Of a stretch of 64,000 nucleotides of DNA, positions 51,156 through 59,772 are shown piece by piece. The position numbers and the translations under genes were made by a program. Each line of letters begins with the position of its first letter. Positions within the stretch are counted from its first letter, which is position 1. Under the pieces are notes generated by a model that was given only the letters and a program-made list of their open reading frames with translations, had not been told where the DNA came from and searched no databases. This DNA comes from G965230065 sp965230065 (GTDB lineage: Bacteria; Bacteroidota; Bacteroidia; Cytophagales; Cyclobacteriaceae): positions 4,712,001 to 4,776,000 of the forward strand of contig OZ245942.1 in NCBI GenBank assembly GCA_965230065.1, written 5' to 3'.

Positions 51156-51688
51156 AAATTTAAGTAGATTTTGATTTTATAGGATTCTGTTTTTTATCGG
51201 TGAATAATAAAAGAAGTATAGAAAATTCAACACGCACAGCGTGGACGAATTTCTTGCCATAAATCTGGTAAAATGTGAAGTAGGGAACTGGGGAGAGGTG
51301 TTTTATTCGTAAATAATTAACTAATTATACAGCTGTGGAAGTAGTTAATTAATATTTTTTAGTTAATATTTACAAAATGCCAATATATTCAACTGTTAAA
51401 GGCAAAGACTGTAATTGTTTAGAGTAAAGAGACAATTTAAATATTAAAAATGTAATAGCTTATTAATTCAAAAAAATATCAAATATTTTAAATATATGAT
51501 AATATCACTATTATTATAATGGTTCACCTATAGTCATGGGCATTGAAAGCTCAGCTTATATGTATTTTTTTACGTAAGAAGTTATATTTTTTTCATATAA
51601 CCTGTCTAATTCTTATCATATAGATAATCATTTATCATTTTGACAGCAACTGATTTAATTTGTTATTCGTCAGTTTATTATTAAAAAA
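51156..51688. other. A/T-rich intergenic region between the giant genes
   Basis: More than 500 bp without a gene. It contains the conserved leader box at 51238-51260; the rest is A/T-rich and I see no repeats, RNA gene or clear promoter box. Confidence 0.45.
51238..51260 (-). promoter_or_regulatory. conserved leader box, copy 2
   Basis: On the minus strand it reads ATGGCAAGAAATTCG, TCCACGCT, matching the box at 18950-18976 apart from a 4-nt gap and two substitutions. It lies about 80-105 bp before the ATG of the 1330-residue esterase. The gap shifts any reading frame, which argues for a nucleic-acid site rather than a coded peptide. Confidence 0.45.
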
Positions 51689-51719
51689 GAAAAAAGCCGG
51701 GATTACACCGGCTTTTTTC
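51689..51719 (-). terminator. Rho-independent terminator of the second giant gene
   Basis: Stem AAAAAAGCCGG / CCGGCTTTTTT with a short loop; on the minus strand a T tract follows, about 15 bp after the stop codon. Confidence 0.85.
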
Positions 51720-51734
51720 TTTATGTACTCATTC

Positions 51735-54700
51735 TTACTGTTTGTATAATTTTAACATTTCATAACTATTACTATATTGTACATGCAAAATATAAATTCC
51801 TGGTTGCAAGCTTAATTGCGTTAAATTCAGCTGATATTCAAAAGGTGTATTATTCAAATTGTACTCCTCTTTATATAGTACTCCTCCACTCATATCAACT
51901 AATGAAATAATGGCAAAGCTTTCATTCGTTTTTGTTAACTTCACATTAAGATAGCTTTCAACTGGATTCGGATATGCTTCTACAGTAAGTTCCTGATCTG
52001 TATTTTGGCCATCTTCATTCAGAACTTTTTCATTACTGATGACCCGATGGTTATCCGATTTAATGACCAATGCATTCAGATAGCCATATTTTGAATTTAC
52101 ATCTTTCTGGATATTAATGAGAACTTCTCCATTTTCATCAGCAAATGCTGTAATGGCTACTGTTTTCTTTGTATTGTTTGCCGCATCAAGAGAAACTACT
52201 TCATTTCCAATGCTATAATTTGTAACGCGGTTTCCACCTCCATCTCTACTTGCGAAGAATGTGAATTCGTACTCAACAAAAGGAGTTAATCCATCTACTT
52301 TAAGACTTTCAGTTTTGTCAGTTCCTATCCAGTAGGCTGTTTTCATTACTGAGTCAGGGTATACACCAGTTTCATTTCCTGTAATTACCCCTTTAGTATT
52401 GTAACTACCAGGGTAGCCTTGTCCCCAAGGAGTTAAGATGGTAAGGTTAATCCCAGTCTCATTGGCATTTTTATCCAGCATATTGCTAAATTCTTTTTCA
52501 TACCTTGGGTCACCAGCCGTATTGTTCCAGGGAGCAGGAGCATTTTTAGTATTACTAAAATTGATAAATACATGGGTTGAGCCATTAGGAGTAGGTAACT
52601 CTGCTTCAGGCAAATACAATACCTCATCAGGAATTAACATTTTATCAAAGTTCGGCCCTGCATAGCTAGCATTTAAGGTTTCTCTTCCTTTCTTTTCAAA
52701 GAACGCTACCTTAATAGAATGCTTCCCCTTGTCAAGTGAAATTGTCCCACTTTTTTCTCTCAGAGGGTGTAATCCATCGTTGTCAACAACAATTTTATCA
52801 TTGATCAATAAAACACTCCCATCATCTGAAGCAGTATAAAATGTATATGTACCGGTTTCGGCAATATCGATTAGTGCCTCGAAGGTGAACCCAAACAAAT
52901 CGTTCTTTGCTCGAGAAGAAAGATCAAAATTTGAAGTGATACCTTCTTTTACGGGAGTTTGTTTGCTAAAGTCAGGTAAAGCATCCCATGTTCCTTCATA
53001 GTATTTATATACTACACCTGGTATCATATTGGGATTAGGCTTTACAGATATTGTGATTTCATCGCTGGCTTCAGCACCTTCATTATCAGTTACCGAAAGT
53101 TGAAAGGTGTATTCTCCCTCACTAAGCCCGTTTAATATACATGCGCTGCTATCACCAAATTGTATATCGGCAGGGTTTCCTGCTGTTTGTGACCATTGAT
53201 AAGACACGATATCTCCGTCGGAGTCTTCGCCTTTACCTGTAAGTGTAATAGTATCCACAGGCATAGGAACTTCTTTATCATCCCCAGCTTCTGCCATTGG
53301 CATTTGATTTGGTACTTTTCCGACAATAGTTACTTCATCAAAAGCGGTGGCGCCGTCATCATCCATAACAGTAAGGCGGAAAGTATAAGAACCCTCAACC
53401 AGCTTGCAAACCGTTACTTTATTGGATTTGACATGGTTCATAAGCGCTTCAGTGGGGCCATCTTCCTGCGTCCATTCATATGAAAAAACCTGTCCGTCTA
53501 CATCTTTTCCACTTCCTACAATTGTAATGCTATCGATGGGTAACTCAACTTTCAAATCCTGCCCTGCATTAGCAATGGGAGGCTTATTGGAATTAGTTTG
53601 CCCTGATTTGAACTCAAAAGCGCCTGCATCAAAAGCCCCCCCCTGAGGACGGCTTACGTTCAAAGCATCTTTGTTGATACCTAATCCACTCACATCCCTT
53701 CCTTTGTCCATAGCTGGTGAAGCAGCCTGCAAACGAAAATCTTTATTGCCGACATTGACAAATTTGGCATTATCAATAGACTTGTGGGTGTAGTTATTGG
53801 CTATCTGATGATTTTCTGTAGGAATTCTGGGTAAGAAATAGATATAAGCTTTATCTTCATTAGAATAATCATTGATAGAAGCGGGATTGAGGATGAGATT
53901 GTTGAAGAACTTATTGTTGCGGCTGAGTTCATTGTACATCCTGATGCCATCCCTTCCGGTTTTGACAATGGTATTGTTGATAATCTCAAAAGCCCAACCT
54001 TTGACAGTAGACTTTTCTCCAATGAAGATACCATCACCCACCACATCGTAGACAACATTGTTAAATATTTGTGTGTTACCGAGTCCGAAAACATGGATGC
54101 CGGCCCCATTGCCATGCGTAACCACATTATTGTAGAGCCTGGCAGCGGTGCCCCCCCCAATGACGATTCCGGCACTTTGGGTATTTTTCCCTTCAATTCC
54201 GGTATTGGAGACAGAGTTATTAAAGATGTCACAGTTTTCAATGGCACAACTGACCTGAAAGCCATCCCACCCGGTGTTTTTGATGGTATTGTTGAAGACT
54301 TTGATGTTTTTGATAACATGTGGGAGGACGGTGATTTTCTGTCCGTCACAAGTGATGGTCTGTCCGTTGTACTTGGAGTGTCCGATGTAAAACCCTTCCC
54401 CATGGGTATCATGGACGTAGTTGTCATGGATAGAGATGTTTTTCATGGTGAAGTTTTCTCTCCATGTAGAGGGGTCACACTTAGGTGAGGTGAGCAGGTG
54501 CATACCGGCAAAACCTGTGTTAGATATCTCCAGGTGGTCGATTTCATAATCACTACTTCGTGTAGAGATGGCCAGTCCGCTGGAGTGGGTATTGTCAATT
54601 TTGATACCGTACTCAAAATTAGGGTCACCGGTACCGGTGAGCCGGAAGTACCGGTTATTGTTCATGACGAATCCATAGTGCCAGTCAGGGTCCCCGATGA

Positions 54701-56303
54701 TTACTTGCCCACCACAGTTGATGAAGGTGATGGGGTTTTGGGCGGAACCCTGGAAGTTGAACAGGTTGAGGCTCCGGTATTTACCGGCTTGGATACAGAT
54801 AACATCTCCAGGTTGGATATTGAGGCCGTCACCATTGATAAAATCCTTTTCAGGGGTAATTACATGATCACAGTTACAATCTGCGGTAGCAGGAGGCGGT
54901 GACGTAGATGTTTCAGCCCGCACAGTTACTTTCACCTGGTCACTGGTTTGTGCACCATCATCATCAGTTACAGTTAGTGCAAAAGTATATTCTCCTTCAG
55001 TTAATCCACTAACTTCACAATTAACACCCGATGGTAGAATTTGAGATGAAGGACCATCTATCTGTTCCCACTCATACGAGATTATTTCTCCATCCTTGTC
55101 TTCTACATTGCCTGTTAGCAGTACATTATCAATGGGCATTGTTGCCTCAACAGGATTACCTGCATCAACTACAGGTGACTCGTTGGGTATTTCTGTGACA
55201 ATAATTTTAACATTATCCGAAGCTGTGGCTCCATCATTATCGGTTACAGTGAGTTTTAAATTATATGTACCGGCAATAAGCTCGTTTACCACAACCTGCT
55301 TTGATTTAGCACCTGTTAATGAGAGTTGGGCAGGCCCACTTACCTGCGTCCACTGAAAGCTCACAATATTTCCGTCCGGATCAATACCTGAGCCTGAGAT
55401 AGTAATATCTGTAGAAGTGGGCAATTGAATATTTATATCTTTACCGGCATTAGCAGTAGGGGTTTGATTGGGAGTTTCTCCTCCTCTGCTATATTGCAGA
55501 AGCCATTGATAAATATCCATGTCAAATGGATCATACTTGGCATCAGTAGACTGGTTCATGCCCGATAAATCATACGTACGAGACCAAGAGTTATGACCTA
55601 CGCCAGGGTAGACAGTAACTTTTGCTAAAGGGCTGGGTTTAGGAGAACACGAATTAATTTCCTCAACAGGCACTATAGAGCCGTTTACCTTTACAGTTCC
55701 ATCATTGCTTCCGTGGAAAGCCCATATAGGGATATTTTTAAAGGCGCATCCTGCATTTTTGATAGCATTTTGCCCTTTTCCAGCAATTGGGATAGCTGCC
55801 GCTACCTGATCCTGGTGAGCTGCTAAATAATTCCAGGTACTCATGCCACCAGCACTAAGGCCAGTTATATACACTCTGTTTTTATCAGTACGGTAAGTAT
55901 CATTTATATAATCGATAAAATTATGCAGTTTATCTGCATTAAAAAACCCACCATAACTTTGTGGTGAAATAACAATAAATGGCCTGTCTTCTGGCCATTG
56001 TCCCTTATTAATCAGGTTTGGCGGGCCACTTTTAAGCACCCTGTTTAGTTCAGATGTTCCGTTACCTGCTTCTCCAATTCCATGTAAGAATAGAATTACA
56101 GGATGTTTTTGGTCTGGATTATCTTTGTACCCTGTGGGTAGATACTCATAATATCCCCAGTAAGCAGCGGTGCTTCCTGAGGGCCTTTCTGATTGCACAC
56201 CCTGGGCAATCAAATAGTTTGATACGAAGAGCAAGAATAATAGCCCCAAACAGCTATTGACCAGCTTCTTTTTTTTACATTGATTTGAAATAACACACTT
56301 CAT
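51735..56303 (-). CDS. giant T9SS protein: esterase, four PKD-like domains, beta-helix, PA14 and novel C-terminal domain
   Basis: Secreted 1522-residue paralogue of the neighbouring giant protein. Order: signal peptide (1-34); esterase (about 36-275) with GLSAGG (Ser150), HGSND (Asp201) and GHNSW (His237); two PKD/REJ domains (283-371 and 376-463); beta-helix (about 475-900); two further PKD domains (905-1000 and 1003-1090); one PA14 domain (about 1097-1235); an unassigned domain of about 170 residues (1243-1415, with APWNN, GVYPDSVMKT, LDAANNT); type A sorting domain (AYPNPVESYLNV to the end). Residues about 502-917 come from the duplicated module. Likely surface polysaccharide esterase/lyase or binding protein. 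Confidence 0.85.
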   Translation of the reverse strand: MKCVISNQCKKKKLVNSCLGLLFLLFVSNYLIAQGVQSERPSGSTAAYWGYYEYLPTGYKDNPDQKHPVILFLHGIGEAGNGTSELNRVLKSGPPNLINKGQWPEDRPFIVISPQSYGGFFNADKLHNFIDYINDTYRTDKNRVYITGLSAGGMSTWNYLAAHQDQVAAAIPIAGKGQNAIKNAGCAFKNIPIWAFHGSNDGTVKVNGSIVPVEEINSCSPKPSPLAKVTVYPGVGHNSWSRTYDLSGMNQSTDAKYDPFDMDIYQWLLQYSRGGETPNQTPTANAGKDINIQLPTSTDITISGSGIDPDGNIVSFQWTQVSGPAQLSLTGAKSKQVVVNELIAGTYNLKLTVTDNDGATASDNVKIIVTEIPNESPVVDAGNPVEATMPIDNVLLTGNVEDKDGEIISYEWEQIDGPSSQILPSGVNCEVSGLTEGEYTFALTVTDDDGAQTSDQVKVTVRAETSTSPPPATADCNCDHVITPEKDFINGDGLNIQPGDVICIQAGKYRSLNLFNFQGSAQNPITFINCGGQVIIGDPDWHYGFVMNNNRYFRLTGTGDPNFEYGIKIDNTHSSGLAISTRSSDYEIDHLEISNTGFAGMHLLTSPKCDPSTWRENFTMKNISIHDNYVHDTHGEGFYIGHSKYNGQTITCDGQKITVLPHVIKNIKVFNNTIKNTGWDGFQVSCAIENCDIFNNSVSNTGIEGKNTQSAGIVIGGGTAARLYNNVVTHGNGAGIHVFGLGNTQIFNNVVYDVVGDGIFIGEKSTVKGWAFEIINNTIVKTGRDGIRMYNELSRNNKFFNNLILNPASINDYSNEDKAYIYFLPRIPTENHQIANNYTHKSIDNAKFVNVGNKDFRLQAASPAMDKGRDVSGLGINKDALNVSRPQGGAFDAGAFEFKSGQTNSNKPPIANAGQDLKVELPIDSITIVGSGKDVDGQVFSYEWTQEDGPTEALMNHVKSNKVTVCKLVEGSYTFRLTVMDDDGATAFDEVTIVGKVPNQMPMAEAGDDKEVPMPVDTITLTGKGEDSDGDIVSYQWSQTAGNPADIQFGDSSACILNGLSEGEYTFQLSVTDNEGAEASDEITISVKPNPNMIPGVVYKYYEGTWDALPDFSKQTPVKEGITSNFDLSSRAKNDLFGFTFEALIDIAETGTYTFYTASDDGSVLLINDKIVVDNDGLHPLREKSGTISLDKGKHSIKVAFFEKKGRETLNASYAGPNFDKMLIPDEVLYLPEAELPTPNGSTHVFINFSNTKNAPAPWNNTAGDPRYEKEFSNMLDKNANETGINLTILTPWGQGYPGSYNTKGVITGNETGVYPDSVMKTAYWIGTDKTESLKVDGLTPFVEYEFTFFASRDGGGNRVTNYSIGNEVVSLDAANNTKKTVAITAFADENGEVLINIQKDVNSKYGYLNALVIKSDNHRVISNEKVLNEDGQNTDQELTVEAYPNPVESYLNVKLTKTNESFAIISLVDMSGGVLYKEEYNLNNTPFEYQLNLTQLSLQPGIYILHVQYSNSYEMLKLYKQ
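52059..52577 (-). other. unnamed ~170-residue domain, copy in the 1522-aa protein
   Basis: Residues 1243-1415 begin HVFINFSNT and contain PAPWNN, GNETGVYPDSVMKTAYW, VTNYSIGN, LDAANNTKKTV and end GYLNALVI. The same spaced motifs occur twice in the protein at 61577-64000. The predicted fold is all-beta; function not known to me. Confidence 0.6.
53554..54800 (-). repeat. duplicated beta-helix module, copy 2
   Basis: Partner of 48673-49919, same orientation, in frame in the second giant gene. At its right edge identity stops at the base after GGATACAGAT, where the two genes begin to differ every few bases; at its left edge it stops just after the segment coding for NAGQDL. Confidence 0.9.
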
Positions 56304-56672
56304 AGCTAAATATTTTACTTATAAAATTGTATTATTCTTATATTCAAATACAATGCAACTAGAAGGGCTTATTTATTCAATATGAATAGATTTGGCTACT
56401 ATGTAAGATTTAATTATTATATAAATACAATAAAATATTGTAATAATACAATAAATGGCTTGATTTACTTTCTTTAAACAAGGTTACAGCCGTTATGTTA
56501 CTTTTACAGAATGGATAACTATTAATTTTTTTGAGGAAAGAAAACTAGAAAATATTGTAATTTAATTATATGATTTTGGTAATTGTAATTAGGTTTAAGA
56601 GGAGGAGTTAAGAAAATGGGTAAAATCATCACCTCGGCGAGTACAAAAAAAGATCATGTCACCTTGAATATA
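56304..56672. other. A/T-rich intergenic region with a tiny open frame
   Basis: Leader region of the second giant gene. A 21-codon frame on the plus strand (56616-56681) has a GGAGGAG sequence about 8 bp before its ATG, but Bacteroidota seldom use such sites and the frame overlaps a hairpin-like TCACC/GGTGA pairing at the end of the sulfotransferase gene. I do not call it a gene. Confidence 0.35.
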
Positions 56673-57464
56673 TCAGGGTGATTTCTGAAAATCAAGATAT
56701 TTGGCAAACTGGGAGTGTTGAAGAAACTCAATCATTTGCTTAGAGTTTTCAATAAAATCAGAAAAATCCTCTGTAGTAATTTTGATTAAGTTGGTTTTTG
56801 GTGTGAAGTTGGAAATACTGAGAAACTCAGTAATTTTTTTTGCAGTATTTGTGTGCTGAATATTATTAGCAAGATCATTCTCATATATAACTTTTAAGTG
56901 CGGAATATTTTTTAAAATATGCTCTTCAAAAGCATCCAATTTTTCACTTTCTTTTAGTTGTAAAAGTAATTCATCTAAATTTACTGGCATCCTGCATGTT
57001 TGAGCGTTCTCAGATTGCTGATGCCATTTATTTCTGTAAGAAGCGTACATTTTAGACAGTACTTGTCTGAGGGCATTATTTCTTTTCAAATAAATAATTT
57101 TATAACCATTATGGTGAAGGTCAAGTAAGAAATTCTCAGGATTTTCAACAGACTGTACTGAACGGAGTTGATAGGATAGTAACTTAAAGCCATAAATGTC
57201 CTTATCAAACATTCTGCTTCTGCATTGAATAAACCGTTTAGGAAGCAATACCTTGCGATTAAGAATTTCTTTGTCGCAATAAATAGAAGGGTGAGAGTTG
57301 AGCAAACTTACCAAAAGAGTGCTGCCAGAGCGACCACGCCCGAAAATAACAAACTTTGAACTTGGTTTACCCTTTCTTTTAAATGGAGATAGCATATAAC
57401 AAGCTACTTCACGGGCATAACCGGCAACATGCTGATTGATATAAATAATAGGTTTTTTCATCAT
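56673..57464 (-). CDS. sulfotransferase family protein
   Basis: Predicted PAPS-dependent sulfotransferase of 263 residues (from ATG 57464; the open frame begins with TTG at 57482, which is not preferred). The 5'-phosphosulfate-binding loop is FGRGRSGSTLLVSLLNSHP near residue 40, and the 3'-phosphate-binding segment is YKIIYLKRNNALRQVLSKM near 125. No signal peptide; it may be cytosolic and modify a glycan or lipid precursor. Lying among glycan genes, sulfation of the surface polysaccharide is the likely role (inference). Confidence 0.82.
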   Translation of the reverse strand: MMKKPIIYINQHVAGYAREVACYMLSPFKRKGKPSSKFVIFGRGRSGSTLLVSLLNSHPSIYCDKEILNRKVLLPKRFIQCRSRMFDKDIYGFKLLSYQLRSVQSVENPENFLLDLHHNGYKIIYLKRNNALRQVLSKMYASYRNKWHQQSENAQTCRMPVNLDELLLQLKESEKLDAFEEHILKNIPHLKVIYENDLANNIQHTNTAKKITEFLSISNFTPKTNLIKITTEDFSDFIENSKQMIEFLQHSQFAKYLDFQKSP

Positions 57465-57610
57465 AAATGTCATGTAAACCAAAAATAACAGAAATTTATG
57501 TTGAATTAAACTATTACAATAATTATTTTAGTATTACTAATATTTATCTGCAATTTTTTTAATTTTTATGCTATTTTATAAAATAGCAATTTGCCATTGC
57601 TTTTAAGATT

Positions 57611-58675
57611 ATGTTGAGCAACTTTATTGACCCGAAGGCTATTTATAATAATCGGCTAGATTGGATAGACTATGCAAAAGGTATAGCTATTACGATGGTA
57701 GTATATCGGCATGTGCTGATTGGTTTATCATTAGCAGGTTTGGAAATTACCCCGAATTTGTTTGTAACTACCGAAGTGGGCCTAACTTTCAGAATGCCTT
57801 TGTTCTTTTTGCTTTCCGGTATATTTTTTAGCAAGAGTGTGAATAAACGCTCAAAATCAGGATACTTTTGGCATAAGTTTAAAACCATAATGTATCCATA
57901 CTTTATCTGGTCAGTGTTACAGATGTCGTTGCAGATGATGTTAATAAATTATACCAATGCTCAGTTTACTTCATTTAGCGATTTCTTACTCATTTTATTT
58001 AAACCCCGGGCACAATTTTGGTTTTTATATGCTCTGTTTAACGTTTCAGTATTGTATCTGCTGCTATCAACAGTATTCCGGAATAATAAACTGATTTTAT
58101 TTATAATTGGCGTTGTGCTGTTATATTTTTCTCCTATTGTAGAGTATGGCAAGATTGTATATGATGTGATGCGGCTGTTTGTGTTTTTTGTAGTGGGGGA
58201 TATTGCTTCTCAGTTTTTGCTGGATCAAAAAAATCATAAGCTTCTTTCTTCAAAGAAACTAACCTTTTTCTTACTGTTGATTGCTGTTGCAGGTGAGTGG
58301 ATAATTGTAGGGTTAGAAAATGATAATGTATTCATACTACTCACTTTTGCCATTATTGGCAGTGCCTTCACAGTATGTTTTGCTATGATTCTAGCCTCGG
58401 TAAATAGCAAATTTTTGCTACCGATCAGAGTTATCGGTTATCATTCCTTGTATATATTTCTTTTACATGCAATTACAAGTGCAGCTTTCAGGATTATTAT
58501 GGTGAATTTTTTTGGTATTACTAATGTAGAAATTTTGCTGCCAATAGGGACAATAATTGGTGTAATAGGACCTGTGCTTATTTATAGTTTTTGTGCTTAT
58601 TATGGCATGTGGTTCCTGTTTACACCGGATAATCCTAATAAGAAGAAAACTGCATATTCCCTTAATAAAGTTTAG
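57611..58675 (+). CDS. acyltransferase family 3 membrane protein
   Basis: Integral membrane O-acyltransferase of 354 residues with about ten membrane helices. The start RLDWIDYAKGIAITMVVYRHVLIG holds the family His in RH, and TFRMPLFFLLSGIFF is a typical second segment. Such enzymes add acetyl or other acyl groups to glycans. It pairs with the next gene, 26 bp away, also an acyltransferase of this type but of a different subgroup. The acceptor is unknown; the local esterases may remove what these add (inference). Confidence 0.85.
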   Translation: MLSNFIDPKAIYNNRLDWIDYAKGIAITMVVYRHVLIGLSLAGLEITPNLFVTTEVGLTFRMPLFFLLSGIFFSKSVNKRSKSGYFWHKFKTIMYPYFIWSVLQMSLQMMLINYTNAQFTSFSDFLLILFKPRAQFWFLYALFNVSVLYLLLSTVFRNNKLILFIIGVVLLYFSPIVEYGKIVYDVMRLFVFFVVGDIASQFLLDQKNHKLLSSKKLTFFLLLIAVAGEWIIVGLENDNVFILLTFAIIGSAFTVCFAMILASVNSKFLLPIRVIGYHSLYIFLLHAITSAAFRIIMVNFFGITNVEILLPIGTIIGVIGPVLIYSFCAYYGMWFLFTPDNPNKKKTAYSLNKV

Positions 58676-58701
58676 AAAATGTATCGTATAGCTTGAAAAT
58701 A

Positions 58702-59766
58702 ATGAATACAACAAAAGTAGAAGATAAAGTATCCTCAAAGCGTACCAGAATTCTGGAATTAGATGCCCTGAGGGGGTTGGCTGCATTGATGGTACTTATA
58801 TTTCACTATACTACGTATTATGATGTATATTTTACACATACGGTCGTTACTTTCAGGTTTTGGGAAGGTGCTACCGGTGTTAGTTTGTTTTTTATTCTTA
58901 GTGGTTTTGTGATTTTTATGACAATAGAGAAAACCAGACACTGGAAAGATTTTGTGGTTTCCCGGTTTTCACGCTTATATCCGGCCTATTGGGCGGCCTT
59001 ATTGATTACGACTTTTGCAATTTATAATTCTTATCAGGTATCTCCGCTCCAATTTGTCGTTAACCTTACTATGTTTCAACGGTGGTTAAAGGTTGACAAC
59101 ATCGATTGGTCATATTGGACCCTGTATATTGAGCTTTCATTCTATATCAGTATGTTAGCTGTATTTTATTTCAAAAAGGTGCATAAAATTGAGACTTATG
59201 GTATCATTATCATTTGTTTAATGATTGCCCTTAATTTTTTACTTCAGTACATCCCTTTGCTCAGTAAACTACTTACAGTGTATCCGATGTTAAAATATGG
59301 GAACCTGTTTTTTGCCGGAATTCTTTTTTACAACATTAAAATGCACGGGTCTACATTCAGAAGACATGCTCTAATTTTTTGCTGTTTCATTGCAGAATTT
59401 TTTACTCGATTTAATGGAAATTATGAATATCTTTCATTTCCAATGCATCTACTGATTAGCTTATTATATTTTGGTGTTTTTTATTTACTGATATATGATA
59501 AGCTTGGATTTTTGGTAAACAAAGGGTTGATCTTCCTGGGCACTATTTCATATAGTCTTTACTTGGTTCATCAAAATATGGGATATGAAATTATTAAAGT
59601 GATGTATGAGTATACATCCAATCCCTGGGTTATCATTTTTGTGCCAACTTGTGTATCTATAGTAATCGCTATTGCCATTACATTTTTGATAGAAAAACCA
59701 GCTTTGGATTATATCAGAAATAAATATAGAAGAGTAAAGGCAAAGCACTCTTTTCAGCAGACCTAA
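58702..59766 (+). CDS. OafA-like acyltransferase
   Basis: Membrane O-acyltransferase of 354 residues from ATG 58702 (an upstream TTG at 58693 is in frame but not needed). Signatures are RILELDALRGLAALMVLIFHYT at the start and WEGATGVSLFFILSGFVIF, followed by FVVSRFSRLYPAYWAALLITT (the R-x10-H type OafA core). About ten membrane helices. The OafA group acetylates O-antigen and related glycans. Second gene of a two-gene unit; converges with the GT-C gene with only 6 bp between stop codons. Confidence 0.87.
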   Translation: MNTTKVEDKVSSKRTRILELDALRGLAALMVLIFHYTTYYDVYFTHTVVTFRFWEGATGVSLFFILSGFVIFMTIEKTRHWKDFVVSRFSRLYPAYWAALLITTFAIYNSYQVSPLQFVVNLTMFQRWLKVDNIDWSYWTLYIELSFYISMLAVFYFKKVHKIETYGIIIICLMIALNFLLQYIPLLSKLLTVYPMLKYGNLFFAGILFYNIKMHGSTFRRHALIFCCFIAEFFTRFNGNYEYLSFPMHLLISLLYFGVFYLLIYDKLGFLVNKGLIFLGTISYSLYLVHQNMGYEIIKVMYEYTSNPWVIIFVPTCVSIVIAIAITFLIEKPALDYIRNKYRRVKAKHSFQQT

Positions 59767-59772
59767 TAACGA

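Noticed and set aside
57465..57482. TTG start of the sulfotransferase frame
   Set aside because: Two in-frame ATG codons follow within 21 bp and fit better.
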